Shown: positions 14,905 through 26,800 of the stretch, one piece after another
Numbering within the stretch: the stretch's first letter is position 1
How the letters are laid out: the number at the start of each line of letters is the position of its first letter
From: Symbiodinium natans
Lineage: Eukaryota > Sar > Dinophyceae > Suessiales > Symbiodiniaceae
DNA length: 64,000 bases
Assembly (NCBI GenBank): GCA_905221605.1
Contig: CAJNDS010000226.1
Span: 1 to 64,000, forward strand
Reading direction: 5' to 3'
The notes under the pieces: generated by a model
Databases searched by the model: none
What the model saw: only the letters and a program-made list of their open reading frames with translations
Told to the model about the DNA's origin: nothing
Position numbers and translations under genes: made by a program

Positions 14905-15777
14905 CTTCGGATTAGGACTTCAACGGGTATATGGCGCGGTCCGTATGAAGGGCCACATGTAAGGTCCGCAACACAAACGATCAGGCTTGCGTGCGCGACT
15001 GCCTTCAACACACCTGACAAAGCTAGAACTGCGCGCGTGCGCATGCCTGCAAGTCCATTTCAGGGCAAGTTAGGAAGGAGCGCGCCAGTTGCTGCCATCT
15101 GGTTCTGAAAGGCAACGCTGCACGGGCGAATCGAGTCAACGCGCGTCTGCAAGTACCAGGGTGCACCGGGCGCTGCAGGTGTGGGCATGTCTGGGAGGAC
15201 CAGAATACGGCACGGACCGTTGTGGGCAAGTGATGGGCCTCAACTGTGCCTGCCAAGGCAATTGAGACCACCTGGGCATCAGTGGGCATGCAGGGCAGTG
15301 TCGGGATGTTGCAAGGCTGAGCCAGATCAGTCAGAGGCACGCAGGGCACCCTCATGTCAGGTCCTTACGGCCGTATGGCAAGAGTCAAAGCTGAGAGGTG
15401 TAGAGCAGAAAGGATGGGCCTGCAGCAAGGAAACCCCAATCCTAAACCCCGAGCCCCGAAACCCAAAGCCCTAAGGGCGGCTTTGGCTTCCCGCACCGAG
15501 GCTCTTATCCCAGGCGTCGCTGACGCCGAGCTGCGACGACCAGCCAAGGAACCTTGCCAACAAGCTTCGGGTTCAGGGTTGAGGGTTTAGGGCGTAGGGT
15601 TGAGGATTTAGCACTGAGCACGGTGCCCACTGGACTCTAGGAATTCATCCGGCCTCGGTTGGCCTCACCAAGTCTTGCCACGGTGCCGCGTTCACGTGTC
15701 TCAAGCGTCCCAAGTACGCCAAAAGCTTACGCCCCCTGCCTGAATTAGCGATGCAGTGCTGGGCGCCAAGCGGGCTC

Positions 15778-15832
15778 AAGTTGCTCAAGCATAGCTCAGG
15801 CGTAGCTCAAGCGTAGCGCAAGCATGGCACAA
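15778..15832. repeat. Degenerate ~10-bp repeat (AGCTCAAGCGT)
   Basis: About five degenerate copies of GCTCAAGCRTA follow one another (GCTCAAGCATA, GCTCAGGCGTA, GCTCAAGCGTA, GCGCAAGCATG). This is a simple repeat. Confidence 0.7.
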
Positions 15833-17339
15833 GCAGCGCCAGGCAGTCGGAAGCACTGAAGTCGGCAATGGTCCTGCAGTGCGCCTTTTGAAAGCAGTAC
15901 AATGCAATACGCGTGTCACTCAATTGTGGTTCCCGAGTGCGGGCCACCAGAACAGCAGCAAAGTCTCCAGTCGGCTGGCATTAGATGATGTTTAAATTGC
16001 CGAAAAGCTCACATGGAAACACAACAAAGCTGAGAAGCATATGCGTGTCCGTCTCCAGTCAGCGGATGTCATGCCGACAAGTGCGGCAGTGCGCGGACAC
16101 GGCGTGGAGTGCGTATCGGGGATCATCGGGGGGTGCAGGGGGGCCTGCATGCCCAAATCACTTGCTACGCAGCGAGTCCGCAGCGATGAGGGGAGGGTGC
16201 GCCCCCAAATGTGGGGCAAACTGCGATGGACGGGCAATGGCGGCAATGGGACTACGATGGGACTATGGCAGACGATGGCAGCTAGCCAGGGCTGCAGGGA
16301 AGCTCGGCCTTGACCGGTGCACTCTTGACCCCAAAGCCAAGCCTAAGATTTTCGAAGGGGCTCATTTAGTCAAAACATCTTCGACTTGAAGCTTAGACTC
16401 AACCGTGCCAAAAGCTTGGACAAAGTTCTGGGGCCATTTCCCCCCAGAGTTTGTCCAAGTGGGTCCGGTAAGGGATCAGTACTGGCACTTGTCGAGAGGC
16501 TGTGAGCAATCGCCCCTTTGTGCGAGTCCCCCTCGTCTCATGCTGACATGTTAGCGTTGTTCCTCAAGGGCACAGGATGCGCGAAGCCCTGACTGGACCA
16601 GAGTGGCTGCCATCCACTCCTACTGCCGCGTAGGGACGACAGATGATGGATGATCAGAAGTTTTCAATCCCATGACCGGATGGGCTGAAAAAAACGGCCG
16701 CAGACATCCGCTGACACCCTGGAACCTAGACGCTTCCAGGAAAGCTGCGCGGACGAGGTGCAAATGATCGCTATACCTCAGCCATCAAAGCCAGCAAGCC
16801 ATCACTAACTCCCCAGCCATCACCATTTGCTGCTCTTTTGGTCACTGGCAGAGTTGCTGCCGAGGCCTGTGCACAGATCTCCTGACACAATCTCGTCTGG
16901 CAGCAAGAGATCGAGAGGTAATCACGCCACGATGGCAGCATCCTTTGCTTCTGGTCTGCATTGCTCGGTTACGCTACGCTACGCTAGATCTTCCGTCTGC
17001 GTCTTGGCGTCCGCCGCAAAGCACGCTATCAATCTGAGCCCCTCTGCCTACATCAGGAGTTGAAGATGCTCCTCCAGAGAAATACCGTGCCCTAAGCACT
17101 TACTCTGCGCAGTGGCGCTGCCTCAGCGAGACTAAGGGCTCGGAGTTGGGGCTTCGGTTGAACTTCGGTTGATGCCGTGACTCCAAAGAGTCAGAGAAAG
17201 TCATAACAATTTCGGTGCAGCACCCCCCATGAAACTCTGGACGGGGCCTGTGCCAGCTGCGTTTGGGGTGACGTAGACTTTGCACAAGTTGGAGTGACGT
17301 AAGCCTAGCGCTAGAAGTGCGCATCTGATTCAACGATTG

Positions 17340-19375
17340 CAGAGGATGTTGTAATTGGCACGTGAGATATGCGCAGTGAGTTTGCATGCGTGTGTACAGG
17401 AACACTGCGATACAGCTAAACGCAACTCCTACCTTGTATGGCTGCAGCGAGCTGCGGAAATCTCTAATACATCCCTACCCGTGGGATGGCCAGCCTGAGT
17501 GCTAGTTACTTGCTGATTTCCTTCCCTCGTGAGTGCAACGTGAGCTAGCTTGTCTTCTTTCTCTCTGTCTCTGCATCAATTGGTTGCAGTTTGGCATCTG
17601 ATGCGAGTCTTGCTGTCTAGAACAGCCGAGCATAATCATGCTTGATGTTTCACGCCGCGCAAGGCTCCCACTTGTGAGCTGCGAATGGAAATGAAATGAA
17701 GCGAATGCATGCATGTGTTGAAGCTGCCGGGCTTGAAGCAAGAAACCTCCATCGGCAAATGGGTTCGTCGTCTACTCAAGGGAGACCCTGTAGCCACTCC
17801 GAGGCACAGAGCAGTCAATGACAAGTCTGTCCAGGATTCATCCTACCCCAACACTTGTCTCGGTCACCAACGTGGCAACACAGCCCGTTGGTTTCGGTGT
17901 GTCGATAGTGCTCAAGCAGCAGCAACGGCTGTAACAACTGGTGTCACAAGCATCTGCTGACAGCTCTGCGTTATGCAGCGTGCGTGGTCGCAGAACGTTG
18001 TTCTGCTCCGGCCTGGTTGCCAAGTGCGATTGCCCATATGGCCATAGCAAGGAGCCCGCGTCGTAACCTCGAGCGGTGAATTAGGGGCAGCTGTTGTAGC
18101 AGAGTTTCATTGAGGTGCACCGAAATTGTCATGACTTTCTCTTTGGAGTCACGGCAATTGGCACGTGAGGTATGCACAGTGGGTTTGCATGCATGTGTTG
18201 CAGCTCCTCGACGCGGGCCTGAAGCAAGAAACCTCCATCGGCAAATGCAGAAGTCTCTAATACATCCCTACTCGTGGGATGGCCAGCCCAGCCTGAGTGC
18301 TAGTTACTTGCTGATTTCCTTCCCTCGTGAGTGCAATGTGAGCTAGCTTGTCTTCTTTCTCTCTGTCTCTGCATCAATTGGTTGCAGTTTGGCATCTGAT
18401 GCGAGTCTTGCTGTCTCTAACAGCCGAGCATAATCATGCTTGATGTTTCACGCCGCGCAAGGCTCCCACTTGTGAGCTGCGAATGGAAATGAAATGAAGC
18501 GAACGCGTGCATGTGTTGCAGCTGCCGAAGCAGGCTTGAAGCAAGAAACCTCCATCGGCAAATGGGTTCGTCGTCTACTCAAGGGAGACCCTGTAGCCAC
18601 TCCGAGGCACAGAGCAGTCAATGACAAGTCTGTCCAGGCTTCATCCTACCCCAATACTTGTCTCGGTCACCAACGTGGCAACACAGCCCGTTGGTTTCGG
18701 TGTGTCGATAGTGCTCGAGCAGCAGCAACGGCTGTAACAACTGGTGTCACAAGCATCTGCTGACAGCTCTGCGTTATGCAGCATACGTGGTCGCAAAACG
18801 TTGTTCTGCTCCGGCCTGGTTGCCAAGTGCGATTGCCCATATAGCCATAGCAAGGAGCCCGCCTCGTAACCTCGAGCGGTGAATTAGGGGCAGCTGTTGT
18901 AGCAGAGTTTCATTGAGGTGCACCGAAATTGTCATGACTTTCTCTTTGGAGTCACGGCAATTGGCACGTGAGGTATGCACAGTGGGTTTGCATGCATGTG
19001 TTGCAGTTGCCCGAAGCGGGCCTGAAGCAAGAAACCTCCATCGCCAAATGGGCTCGTCGTGTACTCAAGAGGGAGACCCTGTAGCCACTCAGAGGCAGCT
19101 CGGGTTCCCGTCGAAGTGCAGAGCAGTCAATGACAAGCCTGTCTGGGCTTCATCCTACTCCAACACTTGTCTCGGTCTCCAACGTGGCAACGCAGCCCGT
19201 TGGTTTCGGTGTGTCGATAGTGCTCAAGCAGCAGCAACGGCTGTAACAACTGGTGTCACAGGCATCTGCTGACAGCTCTGCGTTATGCAGCATACGTGGT
19301 CGCAAAACGTTGTTCTGCTCCGGCCTGGTTGCCAAGTGCAATTGCCCATGCGGCAATAGCAAGGAGCCCACCGAA
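17340..19375. repeat. Tandem duplication, ~0.8 kb unit, about 2.5 copies
   Basis: Long blocks recur almost unchanged. TCTCTAATACATCCCTAC is at 17,460 and 18,254 (spacing about 794). GAAACCTCCATCG is near 17,744, 18,228, 18,547 and 19,031. The block with GTGTCGATAGTGCTC and GCATCTGCTGACAG appears three times. The third copy is partial: it jumps from the end of one unit into the middle of the next. Identity is high, so the duplication is recent. The unit has short open frames on both strands but none with a recognisable domain, and I see no gene in it. Confidence 0.92.
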
Positions 19376-19599
19376 GCGAGCCGAGCAACGTGATCACAAC
19401 AGACCTTCAGTCTACAGCGGGGGCTTGGAGTATTTTAGGGGCCGCAATACAGTTCAAAGACCACTCGGCGTGTATAATCCACCGGCGTATATTCCAAACA
19501 ACATCGCCACGGTCTACAGTGCTGTCCATCTGCGGCAGACACAATCGCGGCTGTGCAAGGCACGCGCCCGAGGCTGGCCAAGCCTTCCGGCTGCAACAA

Positions 19600-20090
19600 G
19601 TGAGGCATCTGCTGACAAGTCTGCATGACACAGCATGCTTGGTCATTATTCTCTGGCCTTATGGCCATGTGCACTTGCCCGTATGGCCGTGCCAAAGAGC
19701 CCACCGAATCGAGCGGCGTGAGCACGGCAAAACCTCTGCCTTTGTGGGCTTCATGGTTTTGGAGCCTTGCGCACGCTCTTACATGGCTCAGCTTGCTCCT
19801 GACTCTATTCCAGAAGTCGAACCGTCATTCTAAGGCCGACCCAGCGAGCAAGCCAAACAACATCGAAACTGTCTACAGCTCCGCAAGGCACACGCCCGAG
19901 GCTGGCCAAAACTTCCTGCTGTAACAGGTGATGTTGCAGGCATCTGCAGACGGTTCTGCATGACACAGCAAGCTTGGTCATGAACCGTTATTCTTCTCCG
20001 GCCTGGCCGTATGCACTTGCACGTGTGGCACGTATGGCACGGGCTGTGGCAAGGACCCCACCGAGTCGAGCGGCGTGATTGCGGCACTCC
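19600..20090. repeat. Older, diverged copies of the 17.3-19.4 kb unit
   Basis: The module GCATCTGC(T/A)GACA..TCTGC followed by TTGGTCAT, a GGCC-rich box (CTGGCCTTATGGCC, CCGGCCTGGCCGTATG) and CACCGARTCGAGCGGCGTG appears near 19,610-19,730 and again near 19,935-20,075. These match the end of the younger 0.8-kb unit with many changes and small insertions. The array therefore grew in steps, the oldest copies lying to the right. Confidence 0.75.
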
Positions 20091-20600
20091 TGTCCGCTGT
20101 GGGCATGGAGCCATGTATAGCCATGTACCTCTTCTTATGCTGCTCAAAGGGGCTCCTGATGGTATTCCAGTGGCCAAGCTATGGCAAGCCGTCAAAGGCC
20201 ATCGGATGGCAAGCTCAATGGCTGCTTTGCAAGGCACAGCTCTGAGACTGGAAGCTTGCAACCCAAAGTTGCTTCCACAATGCGCTGCACGAGGGCAGGC
20301 GTCGACACCCTTTCCAAGCTGAAAGCCAGGGCGCGATGCCTCATGCGTCCACCGAGCCCACCTGAGAACAATGAACATGTCACGTGTTCCTGCAGGCTTG
20401 ACCCCCAACCCTCCCCACCCCTTGCCTGAAAATGAAGTGTTTTAAGGGCTCCAGTGCATGCCCAAACCCCCGTCGCCCTCACTGCTGCCCTTGCGCCCCC
20501 CACCCTCCCCGCCCAAACCTCACGCCTACCCCCAAGCCCTTATTCGGGAACGAGGTGTTCCAGCCCCTTGCTCCCCCCAACCTTCAGCCCCTTCTGCTGA

Positions 20601-21641
20601 CCTGGAAATCATAACTTTGGGGTTTTTGTTTTGTCAAGGGATATCGAGAACGGGTTCATGAATGTTCTCCATGCTGAGATCATGGACGCGTGGGATCAGG
20701 TAGCAAGAATCATGGTTGGCAACGGGGGTGCCAGAGCCTGGGTGTCCCCATGTAAGGCAAGACAGGCAGGTTCCTTCCAACAGCTGCCCCATGCCTCCTG
20801 GACGCGCCCCAAAAGTGGCACTTGGGTTGAGATCTCTTTGCCTGAAGTCCGACATGTGCTTTCATTTGCCTGTAGCAACATGCTACTCAGGTTTGGGAAA
20901 GAACCGGGATGCCAAACCAAAGGGATTACCATGGGTTCTAGTCTGGGGGGTGCGCTGTTTCGCCTGGTGCTTGTTGTGCATGAAATGCACGCTGTTGTAG
21001 GTGACCTGCCTGTCACACAAATTGTTAACAGCAGAGTGCCAGGAGCTCACGTGTCATGTCTGCGTTTCATGGACGATGTCCGTGTGTTCATAGTGGCCCC
21101 CTTGTCCTATTCCCTACGACGCTTGCATGATGCAGCCATTGAGTTCTTGACACACGTCTACCCTCCCCACTTTCCCATGAAGCCGGACAGTGTGAATCCA
21201 TGCGTGGGTTTAGAGCTCGTGCTTGGGCGTCAGCTTCATTGGACTGCTCACACCAAGGGATTGACGTGTGGATATGACAACAAGCCCAGCTTGTGTGCTC
21301 CATTTGTGTCTGCGCAACCAGTGCAGCAAAAACATGCAATTGTTTCAGGGGCTTTTGCGAGATGCAAACAACTTAGCTCCTCTTTGCATTGGACCATGGT
21401 GTCACTTGCAGATGCTTGTTACAAGTTCACGCATGAGGGAGGCTACCCAGATTCGTTGATCTCCAAATGGTTGAAAGAATGGTGCACAGCAGTGTTTGGA
21501 AAACGAGGGCTGCAGCTCCACCAGGATGTGCTAGCAAGGGTAGGAAAAAGCGAGCAACACGCGAGCCCCATCCACAGAGACTCCTTCTTATCGGATGTCG
21601 TGTTCTGCGCTGTGGGAACCACTGATTGGAGATGCGTCTAA
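20601..21641 (+). CDS. Reverse transcriptase-like protein, retroelement remnant
   Basis: An in-frame stop lies just before 20,601, and the frame is then open for about 346 codons with no good ATG at its head; the 5' end is probably truncated or spliced. Reverse-transcriptase landmarks occur in order. A motif-A-like FVLSRDIENGF holds the first catalytic Asp. A palm segment KGITMGSSLGGALFRLVL follows. The catalytic box LRFMDDVRVF is an F-M-D-D version of YxDD. A GLEL segment and a basic KHAIVSGAFARCK thumb-like stretch come next. No endonuclease, RNase H or integrase is visible. The arrangement resembles Penelope-like or other non-LTR reverse transcriptases found in protists; I cannot assign the clade. 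The catalytic residues are intact and no internal stop is present. Confidence 0.75.
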   Translation, partial: PGNHNFGVFVLSRDIENGFMNVLHAEIMDAWDQVARIMVGNGGARAWVSPCKARQAGSFQQLPHASWTRPKSGTWVEISLPEVRHVLSFACSNMLLRFGKEPGCQTKGITMGSSLGGALFRLVLVVHEMHAVVGDLPVTQIVNSRVPGAHVSCLRFMDDVRVFIVAPLSYSLRRLHDAAIEFLTHVYPPHFPMKPDSVNPCVGLELVLGRQLHWTAHTKGLTCGYDNKPSLCAPFVSAQPVQQKHAIVSGAFARCKQLSSSLHWTMVSLADACYKFTHEGGYPDSLISKWLKEWCTAVFGKRGLQLHQDVLARVGKSEQHASPIHRDSFLSDVVFCAVGTTDWRCV

Positions 21642-22562
21642 TGCCACGCCGCGTCTGTGGTATGCGTGCTCAACAGTAGCTAACAAAGCCGTGTAGCTTA
21701 GCGACTGCTGATGACATGTGGGAAGCCAGGAGAAAACTAAGGTGATGCGTGGATGCATATGGGAAGAAGGGGGGGGTCTGGTGCCATTTTTTGTCTACCG
21801 TTGTTCCTCCTCTTGCTCTTAAGTTTAGGAAGGTGCTTCATGTGGCAGTGTGCGTTTGCTTTTTGTCTAAGGTGATGTGCGCTGTCACGAGTCTTTTTCT
21901 TTCTCAGCTTACCTTCCGCCCCCAAAAAGTATGCGTTTGCTGTGTGGGGTTTCATATGAGAAGTGCAAGATCACAACGGCCGGCCACTACCGCAAGATAC
22001 TGCCCCGGGCTTCAGTCAATTTGTTTGTTGATGGTCTCCGGCCACTGGCCAACTGTCATCGGCCACCGGCCAAACACGAAACGATTATGTTTGTATTGCC
22101 GTCTATCCGGATTTAAGTGTGGCAACAAGTAACGCCCGGCAGGGTGGAGAAACTACTGTTACTTGACCACACGCGGCTCCCTGCCAAACATAACTGGTCA
22201 CTGCCACTGGCAACAGGAATCCTGGCCACGTGCCTAAAGTTAGACTTGAACACATTCTTGATGAATGCAGAGGGCACGAGAGCTGGTGTATTCACCGGGG
22301 CCGTGTCTGCAAAACGACTCCTGACCGGGGTTATGGGCTCAGCCACAGGCGCCAACTGACAGCCACTGGCTAGGTCTGCGCTCACTGGGCACCTAATGGG
22401 TAACATTTTTGTTTGTATTTTTCTTTATATTTTTTTATTTTATTTTATTTTATTTGCTCCTGTGTGTGTGTGCTTCCGTTTGCGAGTGAGTTCCTCATAT
22501 GTCATGACACGCATCTGCACTTCAGTTCACGTCCGTGATGCTGTTTTACCAATATCAAGCCA
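21642..22562. other. 3' flank of the reverse transcriptase; no gene seen
   Basis: Words built on GGCCACTGGC recur (for example 22,039-22,075 and 22,199-22,215) and a TTTTA-rich stretch lies at 22,420-22,460. I see no coding signal here. It could be the non-coding tail of the retroelement. Confidence 0.5.
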
Positions 22563-22985
22563 GTGTCTATATTGCAAGTGGGTGTATCTAAGCTGTTGCC
22601 AGCTCTCGGCATGTTGCCACATGGTTGCAATCCCCAATGGCCAGCCCAAATGTGGAGTGGCTTCCCGCTGCCACACTTCTACCTCGGCCACACCCCGCAT
22701 ACCCCACTGACTGTGCCAGGCAGGGCCAACCAGCCCTGCAGTGGTTGCCCCAACAACCCAGAGGCTGATCATGAGCCCCCGCCGAAGCGAATTTGCCTGC
22801 AGCGTGACAGGTTTGATGAAGACTTGTATGACCGAGCGTGTGCACTTGTTGATACCATGTCACCTGTTGAGAAGGGGAAACTGCGCATTTACTTGGGTAG
22901 TGGTGTAGATTCTCCGGACAGTGCAGGCTTCCTGCGTCCTCAGTTTTCAGCCGCACGCGTCCAGCGAACAAGAGTAAGAGCGTAA
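22563..22985 (+). CDS. Hypothetical ORF downstream of the reverse transcriptase
   Basis: This is a 140-codon open frame. Residues about 68-115 look protein-like and acidic/basic (RFDEDLYDRACALVDTMSP, then EKGKLRIYLGSG), whereas the rest is low in signal. The frame runs into the first unit of the 110-bp repeat at 22,925, so the stop is inside repeat sequence. It could be a second ORF of the retroelement or the end of a broken gene. No family is recognised. Confidence 0.3.
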   Translation: MSILQVGVSKLLPALGMLPHGCNPQWPAQMWSGFPLPHFYLGHTPHTPLTVPGRANQPCSGCPNNPEADHEPPPKRICLQRDRFDEDLYDRACALVDTMSPVEKGKLRIYLGSGVDSPDSAGFLRPQFSAARVQRTRVRA

Positions 22986-23775
22986 ATGCGTAAATGTCGA
23001 AATTTCGTTTTTACCGTCTGCGCTTCCTGCATCCTCACTTTTCGGCCGCACGCGTCCAGTGTAAAAGCGTAAACCGTAAAAGCGTAAATTTTGAAAATTC
23101 GTTTTTGCCGTTTTACCGTCTGCGCTTCCTGCATCCTCAGTTTTCGGCCGCGCGCGTCCAGCGAAAAGCGTAAATAGCGTAAAAACGTAAAAGCATAAAT
23201 GTCGAAATTTCGTTTTTGCCGTTTTACGCTTGCTGTTGCGCGGGGTTGCGGCACTGAGGCATACCATTCGATATTCCCTGCATCATGCACCAACTGCCGC
23301 TGGGGTTCTAACTGCTTGGGAAATCCACAGAATTAGACCTCCAACGTGCTGCAAAGAGCTGGCTGGCGAGGGCGCTGCGCGTGGTCTACACCAGAATGTG
23401 CCTGGCTGATCGAGCAGGCGCTTGTGCTTGATTCATCCTGAGTTTTCGGCCGCGCAGGACCTGCGTAAAAGAGTAAAAGCGTGACAGTGTAAAAGCGTGA
23501 AAGCGTAAAAGCGTAAATTTCGAAGTTTCGCTTTTACCGTTTTGCCGTCTGAGCTTCATGCATCCTCAGTTTTCGGCCGCACGCGTCCAGCGTAAAAGCG
23601 TAAAATCGTCAATGTCGAAATTTCGTTTTTGCCGCCTTATCGTCTGCGCTTCCTGCATCCTCAGTTTTCGGCCGCGATCGTCCTGCGTGAAAGCGTAAAA
23701 GTGACAAAACGTGAAAGCGTAAATTTCAGAATTTCGTTCTTGCCGTTTTACGCTTTTCGTTGCGCGGGGTTGCAG
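22925..23775. repeat. ~110-bp interspersed/tandem repeat with GTAAAAGCG cores
   Basis: A unit of the form CTTCCTGCATCCTCAGTTTT, CGGCCGC, CGCGTCCAGCG, several GTAAAAGCG or CGTAAA words, then the palindromic GAAATTTC and TTTTTGCCGTTTTA recurs at about 22,928, 23,025, 23,126, 23,437, 23,555 and 23,652. GTTGCGCGGGGTTGC occurs twice (about 23,235 and 23,759), bounding the second half. The unit directly precedes the 157-bp satellite. Confidence 0.88.
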
Positions 23776-23837
23776 CATAAGAGTCAGAGCTAGTCATGAG
23801 CCTCATAAGTTGGGATGTTCCCCCTCCGACTTTCTTG

Positions 23838-26800
23838 GCTGACGGCGGGAAGCAAAGGCCCAGAGTCCGTACTGCAGCTGAGGACTTTCTTGGGCGACGG
23901 TGGGAAACAGAGTCCGTGCTGCAGCTGAGGATTTTCTTGGGTGACGGCGGGAATCAAAGGCCCAGAGTCCGCGCTACAGCTGAAAATGCTGTCGGTTGAC
24001 GGCGGGAAGCAAAGGCCCAGAGTCCGTACTGCAGCTGAGGACTTTCTTGGGCGACGTGGGAAACAGAGTCCGTGCTGCAGCTGAGGATTTTCTTGGGTGA
24101 TGGCGGGAATCAAAGGCCCAGAGTCCGCGCTACAGCTGAAAATGCTGTCGGTTGACCGCGGCAAGCAAAGGCCCAGAGTCCGTACTGCAGCTGAGAACTT
24201 TCTTGGGCGACGGTGGGAAACAGAGTCCGTGCTGCAGCTGAGGATTTTCTTGGGTGACGGCGGGAATCAAAGGCCCAGAGTCCGCGCTACAGCTGAAAAT
24301 GCTGTCGCTTGACGGCGGGAAGCAAAGGCCCAGAGTCCGTACTGCAGCTGAGGACTTTCTTGGGCGACGGTGGGAAACAGAGTCCGTGCTGCAGCTGAGG
24401 ATTTTCTTGGGTGACGGCGGAAATCAAAGGCCAAGAGTCCGCGCTACAGCTGAAGATGCTGTCGGTTGACGGCGGGAAGCAAAGGCCCAGAGTCCGTACT
24501 GCAGCTGAGGACTTTCTTGGGCGACGGTGGGAAACAGAGTCCGTGCTGCAGCTGAGGATTTTCTTGGGTGACGGCGGGAAGCAAAGGCCCAGAGTCCGTA
24601 CTGCAGCTGAGGACTTTCTTGGGCGACGGTGGGAAACAGAGTCCGTGCTGCAGCTGAGGATTTTCTTGGGTGACGGCGGGAATCAAAGGCCCAGAGTCCG
24701 CGCTACAGCTGCAAATGCTGTCGCTTGACGGCAGGAAGCAAAGGCCCAGAGTCCGTACTGCAGCTGAGGATTTTCTTGGGCAACTGTGGGAAACAGAGTC
24801 CGTGCTGCAGCTGAGGATTTTCTTGGGTGATGGCGGGAATCAAAGGCCCAGAGTCCGCGCTACAGCTGAAAATGCTGTCGGTTGACCGCGGCAAGCAAAG
24901 GCCCAGAGTCCGTACTGCAGCTGAGAACTTTCTTGGGCGACGGTGGGAAACAGAGTCCGTGCTGCAGCTGAGGATTTTCTTGGGTGACGGCGGGAATCAA
25001 AGGCCCAGAGTCCGCGCTACAGCTGAAAATGCTGTCGCTTGACGGCGGGAAGCAAAGGCCCAGAGTCCGTACTGCAGCTGAGGACTTTCTTGGGCGACGG
25101 TGGGAAACAGAGTCCGTGCTGCAGCTGAGGATTTTCTTGGGTGACGGCGGGAATCAAAGGCCAAGAGTCCGCGCTACAGCTGCAAATGCTGTCGCTTGAC
25201 GGCAGGAAGCAAAGGCCCAGAGTCCGTACTGCAGCTGAGGATTTTCTTGGGCAACTGTGGGAAACAGAGTCCGTGCTGCAGCTGAGGATTTTCTTGGGTG
25301 ATGGCGGGAATCAAAGGCCCAGAGCCCGCGCTACAGCGGAAAATGCTGTCGGTTGACGGCGGGAAGCAAAGGCCCAGAGTCCGTACTGCAGCTGAGGACT
25401 TTCTTGGGCGACGCTGGGAAACAGATTCCGTGCTGCAGCTGAGGATTTTCTTGGGTGACGGCGGGAATCAAAGGCCCAGAGTCCGCGCTACAGCTGAAAA
25501 TGCTGTCGCTTGACGGCGGGAAGCAAAGGCCCAGAGTCCGTACTGCAGCTGAGGACTTTCTTGGGCGACGGTGGGAAACAGAGTCCGTGCTGCAGTTGAG
25601 GATTTTCTTGGGTAACGGCGGAAATCAAAGGCCCAGAGTCCGCGCTACAGCTGAAAATGCTGTCGGTTGACGGCGGGAAGCAAAGGCCCAGAGTCTGTGC
25701 TGTAGCTGAGGACTTTCTTGGGCGACGGTGGGAAACAGAGTCCGTGCTGCAGCTGAGGATTTTCTTGGGTGACGGCGGGAATCAAAGGCCCAGAGTCCGC
25801 GCTACAGCTGAAAATGCTGTCGCTTGACGGCGGTACTGCAGCTGAGGACTTTCTTGGGCGACGGTGGGAAACAGAGTCCGTGCTGCAGCTGAGGATTTTC
25901 TTGGGTGACGGCGGAAATCAAAGGCCCAGAGTCCGCGCTACAGCTGAAGATGCTGTCGGTTGACGGCGGGAAGCAAAGGCCCAGAGTCCGTGCTGCAGCT
26001 GAGGATTTTCTTGGGTGACGGCGGGAATCAAAGGCCCAGAGTCCGCGCTACAGCTGAAAATGCTGTCGGTTGACGGCAGGAAGCAAAGGCCCAGAGTCCG
26101 TACTGCAGCTGAGTTTTTTCTTGGGCGACGCTGGGAAACAGAGTTTGTGCTGCAGCTGAGGATTTTCTTGGGTGACGGCGGGAATCAAAGGCCCAGAGTC
26201 CGCGCTACAGCTGAAAATGCTGTCGCTTGACGGCGGGAAGCAAAGGCCCAGAGTCCGTACTGCAGCTGAGGACTTTCTTGGGCGACGGTGGGAAACAGAG
26301 TCCGTGCTGCAGCTGAGGATTGTCTTAGGTGACGGCGGGAATCAAAGGCCCAGAGTCCGCTCTACAGCTGAAAATGCTGTCGCTTGACGGCGGGAAGCAA
26401 AGGCCCAGAGTCCGTACTGTAGCTGAGGACTTTCTTGGGCAAATTGGGCAACGGTTGGAAACGGAATCAAAGGCCCAGAGTCCGCGCTACAGCTGAAAAT
26501 GCTGTCGGTTGACGGCGGAAATCAAAGGCCCAGAGTCCGTGCTGCAGCTGAGGACTTTCTTGGGCGACGGTGGGAAACAGAGTCCGTGCTGCAGCTGAGG
26601 ATTTTCTTGGGTGACGGCGGAAATCAAAGGCCCAAAGTCCGCGCTACAGCTGAAGATGCTGTCGGTTGACGGCGGGAAGCAAAGGCCCAGAGTCCGTACT
26701 GTAGCTGAGGACTTTCTTGGGCAACGGTTGGAAACAGAGGCCGTGCTGCAGCTGAGGATTTTCTTGGGTGACGGCGGGAATCAAAGGCCCGGAGTCCGCG

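Larger units (their letters stand above)
1..17300. other. No recognised gene; mostly anonymous sequence
   Basis: I read both strands of this stretch and found no protein family, tRNA or rRNA. Open frames of 60-220 codons are common on all frames, as expected at this base composition, and none shows a conserved motif. Unlike the right half, it has almost no telomere-like heptamers; the exception is about 15,440-15,610, where CCCTAAA-like and then TTTAGGG-like motifs occur. It may be intergenic or long-intron DNA. I cannot exclude small exons. Confidence 0.5.

Noticed and set aside
23461-23515. Plasmid-like iterons or replication origin in the GTAAAAGCG words
   Set aside because: The words belong to a larger 110-bp repeat and nothing else suggests a plasmid or prokaryotic origin.
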